A model generated the notes under the pieces. That model saw nothing but the letters and a program-made list of their open reading frames with translations. It was not told where the DNA came from and did not search any database. From JBDTRY01 sp039931435 (GTDB lineage: Bacteria > Acidobacteriota > Thermoanaerobaculia > Gp7-AA8): a stretch of DNA of 34,988 nucleotides. Positions 1 to 7,773 of this stretch are shown here, piece by piece. The stretch covers positions 1-34,988 of the forward strand of contig JBDTRY010000018.1 in assembly GCA_039931435.1 (NCBI GenBank). Reading direction: 5' to 3'. How positions within the stretch are numbered: the first letter of the stretch is position 1; every line of letters starts with the position of its first letter. Both the position numbers and the translations under genes were made by a program.

Positions 1-96
1 GCCGATCAGGTGCAGTCGATCTACGAGGAAATATACTACCGGGCAGAACGATCAGAAGGCGGGGCTGGAGGCGGCAGACCAGCCGCTGGCCTGTAG
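1..96 (+). CDS. 3' end of an unrecognised gene (partial)
   Basis: Reading from base 1 in frame 1 gives 31 codons ending in TAG at 94-96. The tail begins ADQVQSIYEEIYYRAERSEG and finishes Gly/Pro-rich. The first 20 residues look like genuine charged helical protein, and the next gene starts 83 bp further on the same strand, which fits the end of an upstream exopolysaccharide-cluster gene. The family cannot be named from 31 residues; a chain-length regulator or tyrosine kinase would suit the context, but this is a guess. The 83-bp gap shows no clear promoter or terminator. Confidence 0.45.
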   Translation, partial: ADQVQSIYEEIYYRAERSEGGAGGGRPAAGL

Positions 97-179
97 CATC
101 AAAATTGCACGGGCAGGTCGGTCGCATGCGGGCAACTTCAAGGTTCAATTCTGGGGCTGATGGGTAGATAGGAGGGAAA

Positions 180-2153
180 TTGAACATAGTTCCGTTTGTC
201 TTCCCTGCCTTTCTGGCGGCTCTCATCAGCTATGCGCTGACTCCGATGGTGCGGCGGGCCGCGATTGCCACCGGAGCGATGGATCACCCCGGCAGCCGGA
301 AGGTGCATACAGCGCCGGTTCCGCGTCTCGGCGGGCTGGCGGTCATCGCCTCGGTGGTGATCGTTGTCGGAGGGCTGTGCCTGTTTCAGCCCGTGGCCAC
401 GGATGGCTTGTTCAAGGCCACCGATTTTTATGCGGCGCTGGCGCTGGGAGCGGCACCGATTCTGTTCGTTTCGTTCTGGGACGACTTTCACTCCGTGGCC
501 CCTGTTCCCAAACTCCTCTGCCACATCCTTGGCGCATCAATCGCCATAGGAATGGGAATCCACCTACCGGAAACCGTGCAGCTCTTCGGCAACGTCATTC
601 ACCTCGGCTATTTCTCCATCCCCATCTCTCTCGTATGGCTCGTCGGAGTGACCAACGCCTTCAATCTCGTCGATGGACTCGACGGCCTCTCGGCCGGTCT
701 GGCCCTGATCTCCGCAATCAGTCTGGGCTGCGTTTCGGCATTGGTCGGCCTGTATCCGATGGCCGCCGCTTCGCTCGTGCTCGCCGGCGCCCTGGTCGGC
801 TTTCTACCCTCGAACATTTACCCGGCAAAAGTTTTTCTCGGTGACAGCGGCGCCACGTTTCTGGGATTCTGTCTGGCTTCACTGGCCTTGAAGGGCGGCT
901 CGGCAATGACCGCGGGGATGGCCGTTCTCGTACCCATGGTGGTCATGGGAGTTCCCGTGGCCGAAACCATGATCTCGCTGGCCCGGCGCATGTTGCGGAA
1001 CGCTGACCACCTCACCGGCAACGGAGTCTTTCAGGCTGATCGCCAGCATTTTCATCATCGTCTGCTCGATCTCGGCCTCGATCATCGCCGGGCCGTCCTT
1101 ACGCTTTACGGGGTGGGTATTGCCTTCGCCTTCTGCGGACTAGCTTCGCTTTTCATGAAGAGTCAGTCCGCGGCCGTCCTTCTGCTCTCGTTGATTTTCG
1201 CTTCGTTCATCGGGCTGAACCGCCTCGGCTATGACGAGTTCGCCATGATTCGGCGAGGCGTCGTCCGGCGCATGTACAGCGCTCCAGTTCTGAAAGCGGC
1301 GCTCTTCTCAGTTCTACTGGACGTGGTGATGATCGTTACGTCGATCTACCTGGCCATCGGCCTGAAGTTCGACAACTGGAGCCTGTCCGACATGAGTCCT
1401 CTGGCGGCCATGCTCGTCCTCTTTTTCACGCCCGTCACTCTCGCCACCTTCTACATGGCCCGGCTCTACCGGGGCTCGTGGCGGCAGGCGACGCTCGAGG
1501 ATCTCATGCGATCCAGCATCGCTGTGTTCGCCGCTACCGCGATCGGGTACGTGCTGGCAGTGGTCTTCATGCACGAGGCTCCCGGCTTCTCCTTCCTCGC
1601 CATCTACTCGCTGATTCTCATGGCCATGGTCAATTCGTCGCGCGCCTCGTATCGCATCCTCAGTCACTGGACCTCACGCGCTTCGTCGGATGGAGAGCGC
1701 GTGATCATCTATGGTGCGGGCCGGGAGGGCAGCGTCGCTCTGCGGGAGGTTCTCTCGAACCAGCGCCTCGGTTTGTCGCCCGTGGGATTCATCGACGACG
1801 ATCCCGACAAGAGTGGCATGTACGTGAACGGTTATCCGGTGGTCGGTGCAGGGCACGATCTGGAAAAGCTCCTGGAGCGGCAAGCCATTCGTGGTGTGCT
1901 CGTTTCCACACGGAAGATCACTCCGGAGCGGCTGGGCACCGCCGCTTTGATCTGCGAATCACGTGCGGTCTGGATGAGAGAGTTCCTCATTGAAATGCAG
2001 ACTCTGACGATTCCATACGCTCCGTTCGACCCCTTCGAGCGCCCCAGACCTGTCTCGGCGCAGCACGAAGGTGCAGAGGGATACGGGTGGGATGTAGAGC
2101 AGCCTGAAAGCGAAGAGCCAGGGATTCCCGAAGTGACTCGTCTGGGCCGCTGA
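180..2153 (+). CDS. WecA/MraY-family sugar-1-phosphate transferase fused to a FlaA1/CapD-type N-terminal half
   Basis: This 657-aa membrane protein should transfer a (N-acetyl)hexosamine-1-phosphate from a UDP-sugar to undecaprenyl phosphate, the first step of a lipid-linked polysaccharide. Residues 1 to about 330 carry the family motifs: DHPGSRK (35-41), the DD pair (101-102), NAFNLVDGLDG (159-169), GDSG (221-224) and the HxHH loop (290-293), among about ten hydrophobic segments. From about 360 the chain changes to another module: four more membrane segments, an LYRGSWR motif, then a Rossmann-type domain starting RVIIYGAGREG (507-517). That matches the N-terminal half of FlaA1/CapD/WbpM epimerases, but the catalytic dehydrogenase domain is absent. 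The start is TTG, preceded by GGAGGG at 171-176, only 3 nt away. Polyprenyl-phosphate transferase activity is well supported; the exact sugar is unknown and the role of the second module is inference. Confidence 0.88.
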   Translation: MNIVPFVFPAFLAALISYALTPMVRRAAIATGAMDHPGSRKVHTAPVPRLGGLAVIASVVIVVGGLCLFQPVATDGLFKATDFYAALALGAAPILFVSFWDDFHSVAPVPKLLCHILGASIAIGMGIHLPETVQLFGNVIHLGYFSIPISLVWLVGVTNAFNLVDGLDGLSAGLALISAISLGCVSALVGLYPMAAASLVLAGALVGFLPSNIYPAKVFLGDSGATFLGFCLASLALKGGSAMTAGMAVLVPMVVMGVPVAETMISLARRMLRNADHLTGNGVFQADRQHFHHRLLDLGLDHRRAVLTLYGVGIAFAFCGLASLFMKSQSAAVLLLSLIFASFIGLNRLGYDEFAMIRRGVVRRMYSAPVLKAALFSVLLDVVMIVTSIYLAIGLKFDNWSLSDMSPLAAMLVLFFTPVTLATFYMARLYRGSWRQATLEDLMRSSIAVFAATAIGYVLAVVFMHEAPGFSFLAIYSLILMAMVNSSRASYRILSHWTSRASSDGERVIIYGAGREGSVALREVLSNQRLGLSPVGFIDDDPDKSGMYVNGYPVVGAGHDLEKLLERQAIRGVLVSTRKITPERLGTAALICESRAVWMREFLIEMQTLTIPYAPFDPFERPRPVSAQHEGAEGYGWDVEQPESEEPGIPEVTRLGR

Positions 2154-2213
2154 TCTCTCGCGTCTCGGCTCTTTGCTTGGCACACCACAGCACGTGGCAT
2201 CGAAGCCGGAGGC

Positions 2214-2268
2214 GAGGGATTTCCGATGGGGCCTGGGACAACCGCGTTGTACGCGCGGGAGATCCCTC
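2214..2268. repeat. palindromic intergenic repeat between the WecA-like and deacetylase genes
   Basis: Arms GAGGGATTTCC (2214-2224) and GGAGATCCCTC (2258-2268) are reverse complements at 10 of 11 positions, with a GC-rich centre. The sequence to its right, ending GGGATGACA near 2290, resembles the right arm of the long palindrome family at 17377 and 34761. The whole 2154-2439 stretch holds no gene: this palindrome, then a polypyrimidine tract, then the start region of the next gene. Confidence 0.6.
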
Positions 2269-2289
2269 CGCTTCGCTCGTCGGGATGAC

Positions 2290-2357
2290 ACGTTCTCCGC
2301 CTCTCGTCTCTCACTTCTCAACCTCACTTCTCGCCTCTCGCCTCTCGTCTCTGGCTC
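2290..2357. repeat. polypyrimidine low-complexity tract
   Basis: Nearly every base on the + strand is C or T, built from variants of CTTCTCGCCTCTCG. The 12-mer CCTCTCGTCTCT occurs at 2300-2311 and again at 2341-2352. An open frame runs through it into the deacetylase gene, but the translation is Ser/Leu/Arg low-complexity and is not believable protein. It looks like slippage-generated sequence next to the palindromic repeat. Confidence 0.55.
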
Positions 2358-2439
2358 TGCCTCATTGGATAAATCTCGAGGCCTCCCCATTCGGCAAGCG
2401 ATGGCCGCAGCGGATCGTCGTACACTGCCTGCGTCGCGA

Positions 2440-3297
2440 ATGAGCACCCCGATCCTCGAAGACATTCTTTCGGTCGATGTGGAAGACTGGTTCCACATCC
2501 TGGATGTCGATTCCGTCCCTCCGGTAGAGCAGTGGTCTGCGCTTCCCGGCCGCGTCGAGCAGAACTTCCGGCGCATGCTCGAACTGTTCGCCACCGCTGA
2601 TGTTCGCGTCACCTGCTTCTTTCTGGGCTGGGTGGCGAAGCAATATCCAGATCTTGTCCGTGAGGCCAGCGCGGCGGGTCACGAGATCGCCTCCCACGGC
2701 TTTTTTCACCGGCTCGTCTACCAGCAGTCGGCCACCGAATTCAGACAGGATGTGGTCGATTCCAAACGTCTTCTCGAGGACCTCACGGGCAAAGTTGTAC
2801 TCGGCTTCCGCGCCCCTGGATTCTCCTTCGTGCCCTCCACTCCCTGGGTCTTCGAGGAACTGACCGGTGCAGGCTACGTCTACGACTCATCGATCTTCCC
2901 CGCCGCACGGGGGCATGGTGGCAATGCTCAGGCTCGCCCCGAGCCCCATCGCATTTCAACGCCGTCCGGGCCCCTCCTCGAATTTCCCATCTCCGTCGTG
3001 GAGGTGGCCGGAATACGCCTTTGTCTCTTCGGCGGAGGATATTTCAGAATTTCTCCGTACGCCCTGATCGAACGCGCCGGGGCGAATGTCCGCCGGAAGA
3101 ATCGGCCGGTGATCTACTACATTCACCCGCGAGAGATTGATCCGCAACACCCACGGCTGCCGATGCCTGCTCTTCGCCGTTTCAAATCGTACGTGAATCT
3201 CGCCTCCACCTGGCGCAAGTTGCAGCGCACCGTGAGCGAGGGTCGCGTCACCAGCTTCCGCGACTGGATGGAGCGCCACCATGCCTCCGTCGCCTGA
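2440..3297 (+). CDS. Polysaccharide deacetylase of the XrtA/exosortase-associated type (NodB domain, DUF3473)
   Basis: This 285-aa enzyme would remove N-acetyl groups from an exopolysaccharide. The opening SVDVEDWFH (D13, D16) is typical of the deacetylase that accompanies exosortase (XrtA) polysaccharide loci, and the metal site H-x3-H is at H86 and H90 (SHGFFH). Further family signatures are FRAPGFSF, the tyrosine-rich YDSSIFP stretch and YYIHPREID near the C terminus. I chose ATG 2440 because family members start a few residues before the DVEDW motif. In-frame ATG 2401 is possible, but the frame further upstream is repeat DNA. No signal peptide is visible, consistent with cytoplasmic or membrane-associated members of this subfamily. 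The next gene starts 17 bp inside this one, so the two are probably translationally coupled. The family call is strong; the substrate is inferred from context. Confidence 0.88.
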   Translation: MSTPILEDILSVDVEDWFHILDVDSVPPVEQWSALPGRVEQNFRRMLELFATADVRVTCFFLGWVAKQYPDLVREASAAGHEIASHGFFHRLVYQQSATEFRQDVVDSKRLLEDLTGKVVLGFRAPGFSFVPSTPWVFEELTGAGYVYDSSIFPAARGHGGNAQARPEPHRISTPSGPLLEFPISVVEVAGIRLCLFGGGYFRISPYALIERAGANVRRKNRPVIYYIHPREIDPQHPRLPMPALRRFKSYVNLASTWRKLQRTVSEGRVTSFRDWMERHHASVA

Positions 3298-4387
3298 TGG
3301 CGCAGCGAGCGGTGGGGAGTGGATCTCCCGTCCATACGCACCAGCTGACGAACAGGGAATCCTCGACTTGTGCAGCCGCGTGTTCGGCAGCGAGATGCCC
3401 CCGGACCTCTGGCGCTGGCAGTTCCCCGATAATCCCTTCGCCACGGCCGTGGTTCAGGTGGCCGAGGATTCCGGCGGCAGAATCATCGGACACTACAGTC
3501 AGGTTCCGGTCCCTCTGTGGCGGGACGGAGAGTCGCAACTCGGTTCGTATTCGATCCTGAGCATGATCGACCCCGGCCATCAGCGGAAAGGAATTCTGAA
3601 GCGCCTGGCCGCCGATGCTGAAAGCCGCCTCGTGGAACAGGGCATCCTCACCGGAGCGACATTTCTCAACGAGAATTCCTATCCCGTGTATACCGGCCAG
3701 TTAGAGTGGACCGAGGTGTACAAACGGCTGCCGGTGGTCTTTCTCGTCTTCGATGTCGGAGCGGTGGCCTCTCGGTATACAGGGTCCGTGCTGGGCCGGG
3801 TTGTCGGATTCCTCGGGAAACCGATCCGCTCTGTCGTTTTCCGGCAGCAAAGGGCGGTCCCGGATTCACTGCTTGAAATTCGAAAGGCTGCCCGAATCGA
3901 TCCGCGGGTCGACGCGCTCTGGTCGGAACTTCGCACGGGCTTCCGTTACGCCACGGATCGGACATCGTTGTATCTGGCGTGGCGCATCGATCAGAATCCC
4001 CGGCAGTATCAGATCTACATTGCCGAGAACGGGAATGAGCTCGTGGGCCTGGCCGTGACGCGCATCGACCAGAAGTTCGGCCAGCGTATCGCTTACCTCG
4101 TGGAGTTTCTCATCAGTCCGGGACGGCTGGACGCCGCGCAGGCCCTTCTCCAATCGGCGCTGGGCGATCTGCGCAAAGAAGGTTGCGGAATGATCACCGC
4201 CCTCGCGCCTGAACCCGGAGGGCAGCGAGAGCTCCTGCGGCACTGCGGGTTTCGGGACCTTCCCCCTTTTCTGGCGCCGCACGCAATCCATTTCTGTGTG
4301 AAGGATCGGCACAGGCCAGTGCAACAGCAGGCGCTGGCAGATCCCGCCGGCTGGTGGGTGAGCTGGTCGGATCATGATGTGGTCTGA
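3281..4387 (+). CDS. GNAT-family N-acyltransferase in the polysaccharide cluster
   Basis: The 368-aa protein has a GNAT fold in its first half. The opening SRPYAPADEQGILDLCSRVF is a typical GNAT beta1-alpha1, and the acetyl-CoA pyrophosphate-binding motif is HQRKGI (100-105) after the strand SYSILSMID. The second half has another GNAT-like region (YLVEFLISPG, then ALAPEPGG), so this may be a tandem-GNAT or FemAB-like arrangement. It overlaps the deacetylase by 17 bp and precedes a GT4 glycosyltransferase, pointing to acylation of a sugar nucleotide, glycan or lipid-linked intermediate. The real substrate is unknown. The ATG start has no clear Shine-Dalgarno, as expected for a coupled gene. 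Confidence 0.72.
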   Translation: MPPSPDGAASGGEWISRPYAPADEQGILDLCSRVFGSEMPPDLWRWQFPDNPFATAVVQVAEDSGGRIIGHYSQVPVPLWRDGESQLGSYSILSMIDPGHQRKGILKRLAADAESRLVEQGILTGATFLNENSYPVYTGQLEWTEVYKRLPVVFLVFDVGAVASRYTGSVLGRVVGFLGKPIRSVVFRQQRAVPDSLLEIRKAARIDPRVDALWSELRTGFRYATDRTSLYLAWRIDQNPRQYQIYIAENGNELVGLAVTRIDQKFGQRIAYLVEFLISPGRLDAAQALLQSALGDLRKEGCGMITALAPEPGGQRELLRHCGFRDLPPFLAPHAIHFCVKDRHRPVQQQALADPAGWWVSWSDHDVV

Positions 4388-4432
4388 TCGCACCCTGCCC
4401 ACCGGAAGCACGCCACCAGGGAGATGGCATTG

Positions 4433-5542
4433 ATGAGGTCCCTGCAGCGGGTCACGCACATCGTGCCGGCGCTTTTCAAAGCAGGTACCGGTGTTGTTGG
4501 AGGAGCGGAGCGCTACGTTCTGGAGCTGGCTCGCCATATGGCGGAGCGTGTGCCGACGACGCTGATGACCTTCGGCGATCAATCGCTGCGGGAGCGACAG
4601 GGCAATCTGAAGATCGTTGTTCTCGGCGATGCGTACTACGTGCGTGGCCAGAGATTCAATCCGGTGGCCCTGAAGATGTTCGGGGCACTGAAGGGCACCG
4701 GATCGGTGGTGCACTGTCACCAGCAACACGTACTGGCTTCAACGCTCATGGCCATCCAGGGGCGGCTGCGTGGAGTCCCGGTATTCGTCACCGATCTCGG
4801 AGGGGGAGGCTGGGATCTCTCTGCCTGGTTCAGCACCGATTCGCTCTACCGCGCGCACCTGCACATCAGCGAATACAGCTTGCACCAGCACGGGCACGAA
4901 ACGCGTGCAAACGCTCACGTCATTCACGGAGGCGTCGACCTCGCTCGCTTCTCGCCCGGCGCACCGAAACGATCGGACTCTCTTCTCTTCGTGGGCCGGC
5001 TTCTTCCCCACAAGGGCATCGACGTTCTCATCGAAGCGCTTCCGGAAAGAGCGAAGCTGAAGATCATCGGCGGGGAGGCCGACCCTGCTTATCACGTCCG
5101 CCTGCGGGAGCTCGCTGCCGGCAAAGAAGTCGAGTTTCTCGGCGTAGTCGAAGATGCACAACTGGTCGAAGAGTATCGGGCAGCCTCCTGTGTGGTCCTT
5201 CCCAGCGTCTACCGGGACATGTACGGCAACACCACAGACGTGCCTGAGCTACTCGGCCAGACTCTTCTCGAAGCGATGGCAACGGCCACCCCCGTGATCG
5301 CTACCAGTGTGGCCAGTCTCCCGGAAATCGTGGTGGATGGTCAGACCGGGCTGATCGTCCCGCCGAACGATTCCTATGCGTTGCGCACAGCGATCGAACG
5401 GATCTGCGGAAGCGGGGAGTATGCCGCGGCAATGGGGGCGAGAGGAAGGGAGCGGGTGGCTGCCAACTTCACCTGGGATGCCGTGGTGCGTCGATGTCTC
5501 GAGCTCTACGGTCGCTATTCGGGATTCACCACTCCGGAATGA
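4433..5542 (+). CDS. GT4-family glycosyltransferase
   Basis: This 369-aa GT-B enzyme would add a sugar from a nucleotide donor to a growing glycan at the cytoplasmic face of the membrane. The N-terminal domain shows the glycine-rich acceptor loop GTGVVGGAERYVLELARHMA. The C-terminal domain begins LLFVGRLLPHKGIDVLIEAL and has the family E-x7-E motif (E272 and E280) followed by PVIATSVASLPEIV and DGQTG. I chose ATG 4433 because AGGGAG (4418-4423) lies 9 nt upstream; ATG 4424 is also open but too close to it. It follows the acyltransferase by 45 bp on the same strand, so it is probably in one operon. The 265 bp after its stop hold no convincing gene. Confidence 0.85.
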   Translation: MRSLQRVTHIVPALFKAGTGVVGGAERYVLELARHMAERVPTTLMTFGDQSLRERQGNLKIVVLGDAYYVRGQRFNPVALKMFGALKGTGSVVHCHQQHVLASTLMAIQGRLRGVPVFVTDLGGGGWDLSAWFSTDSLYRAHLHISEYSLHQHGHETRANAHVIHGGVDLARFSPGAPKRSDSLLFVGRLLPHKGIDVLIEALPERAKLKIIGGEADPAYHVRLRELAAGKEVEFLGVVEDAQLVEEYRAASCVVLPSVYRDMYGNTTDVPELLGQTLLEAMATATPVIATSVASLPEIVVDGQTGLIVPPNDSYALRTAIERICGSGEYAAAMGARGRERVAANFTWDAVVRRCLELYGRYSGFTTPE

Positions 5543-5807
5543 ACAACGCCCGTACTATAGGCAGCAGCATGGCAGCTTCGAGGCGGGACCCGATCCTTTG
5601 CTGCCGGTGCCGTGTTGGCTCTTGTTCGCCTTTGACGGAAGAGCGTTACCTATCCATCGCTTTGCGTTCCGGCTTTCGTTCGTCTCTCGCTTCCGACCCC
5701 GTGAATGTCTCGCTTGGGGCCGAGTCCATGCCAGGAGCAGACAGCGCTTGTCGTGGCGTTTGCTCTCGCCCACGTCACCGCTGCACAGGCCCGGCCCAGC
5801 CGGAGCA

Positions 5808-7367
5808 ATGCCTCACAGCCGCGGGATGAGAACGGGGGCGCGCGTTCGCGGTCGAACGGAGGGCTGGACTGATCCGGCCTCCTCTTCACGGCGGCCGGGG
5901 TGGTGGATCGTTGGCGCAGGACTGGGGCTCCTGTGTCTGATGGGCATTCTGAAGTGGAGGTGGTTCGAGCGCCTCGATTATTCGAACGATCTCTTCTCAT
6001 TCCTGGAGATGTCGCGGAGCATGCTTCGCGGAAAGCCGCTGCTGTGGTCGAACTACTGGGGCGATCACAGGGCCATTCACAACTACTACATCGTTCCGCT
6101 CACCGCCCCCCTCACTGTTCCATTCGGAGCGGTGGGACTGTTTGTGGCGCTGCTCCTTGGATTTGGCGCATGCCTTGTCTTCTTATCGTTCGTCGAGAGA
6201 CGGGTGGCGCCAGGGCGTCGGGTTGTCTACTGGATCGTCGCCGCTACGTTTCTGCTCGGTCCTGTTTCATGGTGGCTCATCGATGATCTTCCGTATGGCT
6301 GGCATCCAGAAGTGCTGTATCTCCCGGTTGGATTCGCACTGGTTACTGCGCTGGTGACGGGGCGAAAACGGGCTGCTGCGGTATGCATCGTGGTTCTTTC
6401 GCTCATTCATGAGGGAGCGGCCATTCTGGGGTGGGCAATTAGTGCGGTCGCGGTCGTAGAACGGGAAGACGATCAGATACCCTGGAGGGATCTCATCCCG
6501 ATCACGATCTTCTGGGGCGCCTTGTTCGTGGCCGGGCTTTTTCTCCAGCACTCGTTCCTTCCGCGGGGAGAAACGGGCAGGCTGCAGCAGGCCATCTTCC
6601 GGCTGCGTCTCTTGGATCACAAAGAAATTGCTGTTCCGCTCCTGCGAAGTCTGGTCGACGCGGTGGCGCTCCTCCTGACCGGACTGCTGCCGCTGCTGGC
6701 CGGGCTGCGTCCGAGACGCCCGTTGTGGCATGTGTTCGTGATAATCGTTCTGCTCGTTCCTTCCCTCGTGGGGAGCATGCCCTACACATACTGGCTCCCG
6801 GAGCTCAGGAATCACGCTCTGGCGTGGGGACCTCGTTTTACCGTTCTCTGGACCTATCTCGCCTGCGTCCTGGTGGTATCGGCCTTCCGCGGCCGCACAG
6901 CGAGCATCGGGGGACGACGGGCGATGGCTGTCGTAGCGCTGGGCTTCGTGCTTCAGGCCGTAACGCTGTTCGGGGCCCGGCGCTACGACGTCGCGGCTCG
7001 AGTGGCCTCAGCACTGGAAGCACGAGAGCTGCCATGGCTCAGCGCACACGAAGGAGAGATTCTGGCGTGCATGGGGAAGCGGCTGCCGACCTGGACGGAG
7101 GTCGCAGCGCCGCGACGGTTCTTCGCATTCTTCGAACGCCAGGAAATGTTCTGGCCTGACCGGCTTCCCGCCAACGGACTTCCCGACGTCGCTGTCCTGA
7201 GCACAGCGGCCCGCCCTGAAGTGCAGGATGGCCTCGAGCTACGATCCGCGACATCGCAAATGGGTATGGCCGAAGCCGGACGCACGGGGCGGCTGGAGAT
7301 CTTCGCCGTCCCCGGTTTCAAAGCGACCGTCGACGGGTGTGTCGAGACCTCGGGCGACGGGCGCTGA
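5808..7367 (+). CDS. Multi-spanning membrane protein, DUF2079/GT-C-like
   Basis: About 519 aa with roughly ten to eleven hydrophobic segments. Features recalling DUF2079 and related GT-C glycosyltransferases are YSNDLFSFLEMSRSML after the first membrane helix, a conserved-looking WSNYWGDHRAIHNYY loop, and GWHPEVLYLPVGFALV. The last 120 residues are a soluble extracytoplasmic tail. Such proteins use polyprenyl-phosphate sugars outside the inner membrane, which suits the polysaccharide neighbourhood, but no catalytic residue can be proven here. The start is uncertain: ATG 5808 has GGAG only 2 nt upstream and ATG 5826 has none. The frame extends open to 5376, but that part overlaps the GT4 gene and is Arg/Ser-rich shadow sequence. 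Confidence 0.7.
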   Translation: MPHSRGMRTGARVRGRTEGWTDPASSSRRPGWWIVGAGLGLLCLMGILKWRWFERLDYSNDLFSFLEMSRSMLRGKPLLWSNYWGDHRAIHNYYIVPLTAPLTVPFGAVGLFVALLLGFGACLVFLSFVERRVAPGRRVVYWIVAATFLLGPVSWWLIDDLPYGWHPEVLYLPVGFALVTALVTGRKRAAAVCIVVLSLIHEGAAILGWAISAVAVVEREDDQIPWRDLIPITIFWGALFVAGLFLQHSFLPRGETGRLQQAIFRLRLLDHKEIAVPLLRSLVDAVALLLTGLLPLLAGLRPRRPLWHVFVIIVLLVPSLVGSMPYTYWLPELRNHALAWGPRFTVLWTYLACVLVVSAFRGRTASIGGRRAMAVVALGFVLQAVTLFGARRYDVAARVASALEARELPWLSAHEGEILACMGKRLPTWTEVAAPRRFFAFFERQEMFWPDRLPANGLPDVAVLSTAARPEVQDGLELRSATSQMGMAEAGRTGRLEIFAVPGFKATVDGCVETSGDGR

Positions 7368-7394
7368 CTCTACGTCCCTTCGCCCCGACCACGC

Positions 7395-7447
7395 GATGCC
7401 TCGGAGACCGACGCGCGGGCGTGAGCCGCGAGGCATCCCGGCGCAGC
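7395..7447. repeat. palindromic REP-like element downstream of the DUF2079-like gene
   Basis: Perfect 9-bp inverted repeat GATGCCTCG (7395-7403) and CGAGGCATC (7439-7447) with a GC-rich 35-nt centre, starting 27 bp after the stop codon at 7367. There is no T-run, so it is not a classic intrinsic terminator, although it may stabilise the 3' end of the transcript. GAGGCATC recurs in the repeat fragment at the extreme right end of the window. Confidence 0.55.
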
Positions 7448-7642
7448 AAGGGTAAACGGAGGTTGGCAGGAAGCGGCCCGCCCCGGCTGGTGGAACGACA
7501 ATGGATTGGCACGGCTGGGTTCTCTACCGCTCTCGGCTTTCGGGGCAATGACCAGTCAGAGCTTCACCCTGTTACTCTCGGTTCATATGGGCGAGTGTCT
7601 CGGTTCACGGGTACGATTTACTTCTGGAGTGATCGTTTGACG

Positions 7643-7677
7643 GCCACCGTAGTCGTGGTGGCGGCTTTTAATCCGCC
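7643..7677 (+). terminator. two overlapping, mutually exclusive hairpins in the 7368-7773 intergenic region
   Basis: GCCACC (7643-7648) pairs with GGTGGC (7657-7662). GGCGG (7660-7664) could instead pair with CCGCC (7673-7677) around a CTTTTAAT loop. The two stems share GGC at 7660-7662 and cannot form together. The short T-run after the first stem could support weak termination. The remainder of the 406-bp region holds the palindrome at 7395 and no convincing gene. A possible extended -10 box (TG-T-TACATT, 7743-7751) precedes the next gene without a good -35. Confidence 0.3.
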
Positions 7678-7773
7678 TCCTCTGCCGGTTAGCTCGCCGC
7701 CGGTGTCGCTTATGCGAGCCGTCGCGCTCCGGGAGGACGATGTGTTACATTTCGCCGCGGTCCGAAGAGTCTG

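Noticed and set aside
2173..2439. N-terminal extension of the deacetylase frame
   Set aside because: It translates a palindromic repeat and a polypyrimidine tract; the family begins just before the DVEDW motif.
3866..4729. 287-codon open frame on the - strand opposite the acyltransferase and GT4
   Set aside because: It spans two real + strand genes and has no recognisable domain.
5376..5807. Long N-terminal extension of the DUF2079-like gene
   Set aside because: It overlaps the 3' end of the well-supported GT4 gene, and its translation is Arg/Ser-rich without membrane or domain features; the first plausible start is 5808.
7637..7672. Promoter with TTGACG -35
   Set aside because: The only AT-rich -10 candidate (TTTAAT) is 24 bp away, too far, and the interval is a hairpin.
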